Of a stretch of 39,249 nucleotides of DNA, positions 39,036-39,249 are shown piece after piece. The translations under genes were made by a program, and so were the position numbers. Source of the DNA: an uncultured beta proteobacterium (GTDB lineage Bacteria; Pseudomonadota; Gammaproteobacteria; Burkholderiales; Burkholderiaceae_C); the NCBI GenBank assembly GCA_903844215.1, contig CAIMSP010000155.1, positions 1 to 39,249 of the forward strand, written 5' to 3'. Numbering within the stretch: position 1 is the first letter of the stretch; each line of letters opens with the position of its first letter. Below the pieces are notes generated by a model. The model was given only the letters and a program-made list of their open reading frames with translations, made no database searches and was not told the origin of the DNA.

Positions 39036-39249
39036 TTTCATGCTTGGTGCGCAAGGCGCCCCAAACCCATGAAAGTTCGTCCTTTCACGTTGTGTTTCAT
39101 GCTTGGTGCGCAAGGCGCCCCAAACCCATGAAAGTTCGTTCTTACACGCTGTGTTTCATGCTTGGTGCGCAAGGCGCCCCAAACCCATGAAAGTTCGTTC
39201 TTACACGCTGTGTTTCATGCTTGGTGCGCAAGGCGCCCCAAACCCATGA
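39036..39249. repeat. Tandem array of 59-bp palindromic units with overlapping mini-ORFs
   Basis: Units start at 39036, 39095, 39154 and 39213 (exact 59-bp period); the fourth is cut by the window edge. Each unit has a 39-bp palindromic part, TTTCATG...CATGAAA with an inner GGTGCGC-AAG-GCGCCCC stem, and a 20-bp linker. Linkers 2 and 3 are identical; linker 1 differs at three bases. Reading + from the CATGAAA arm gives 20-codon ORFs at 39069-39131, 39128-39190 and 39187-39249. The last two read MKVRSYTLCFMLGAQGAPNP. Each TGA overlaps the next ATG as ATGA, which is why 63 nt of ORF gives a 59-bp period. Function is unknown. Confidence 0.9.

Noticed and set aside
39036..39249. CRISPR array
   Set aside because: The 20-bp stretches between palindromic parts are identical or nearly so instead of unique, the period is an exact 59 bp, and no cas genes are present.

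Overview
The window is GC-rich chromosomal DNA from a betaproteobacterium, most probably order Burkholderiales and family Comamonadaceae. The main evidence is the block gyrA-pheA-tyrA-aroA/cmk-rpsA-ihfB with ubiG and an OmpA-family gene just upstream, the one-chain AroA-Cmk fusion, and the protein sequences themselves. Genus cannot be fixed from this sequence alone. No rRNA, tRNA or CRISPR array was seen.

Left part (1-8400). A lipoprotein gene runs off the left edge and diverges from a small YqaE/Pmp3 membrane protein. An accessory patch follows (about 740-2320): a HigB-type toxin gene broken by a one-base frameshift, an intact HigA antitoxin, a truncated nuclease-like ORF and a non-coding stretch with long inverted repeats. 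Next come a 1174-residue oxidoreductase that joins GltD/NfnB-like and NfnA/PyrK-like halves, a two-gene ABC transporter of unknown substrate, and a RidA-family gene.

Middle (8491-22434, all on +). One cluster encodes an SPFH protein with a SHOCT tail, a two-zinc-ribbon DUF4178 protein, a half-size DUF350 membrane protein, a membrane-fused spermidine-synthase-like protein and a Tat/lipobox FAD amine oxidase. It looks like a membrane-associated polyamine-linked stress module. Next is a two-gene unit: a very large CPBP (Rce1-like) intramembrane protease with a duplicated architecture, and a ClpX-like unfoldase that has lost the zinc domain, the RKH loop and the ClpP-docking IGF loop. A GH94-type phosphorylase-like gene follows.

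Sugar and detoxification part (22444-28333). A CUT1 sugar ABC transporter on the minus strand (binding protein, two permeases, ATPase) converges on the phosphorylase-like gene. It probably feeds sugar or oligosaccharide into the same pathway. A fluoride channel (crcB) and glutathione-dependent formaldehyde dehydrogenase (frmA) follow on +.

Core block (28358-39020). ubiG and the OmpA-family gene are on the minus strand. gyrA, pheA and tyrA are coupled by ATGA overlaps, followed by the aroA-cmk fusion, rpsA and ihfB. The window ends inside a tandem array of 59-bp palindromic units. The array can be read as a chain of 20-codon mini-ORFs in which each stop overlaps the next start (ATGA). A related palindrome lies just upstream of crcB and carries a short ORF that overlaps the crcB start in the same way.

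The best candidates for something undescribed are the CPBP protease/ClpX-like pair, the SPFH-DUF4178-DUF350-SpeE-amine oxidase cluster, and the 59-bp mini-ORF repeat.
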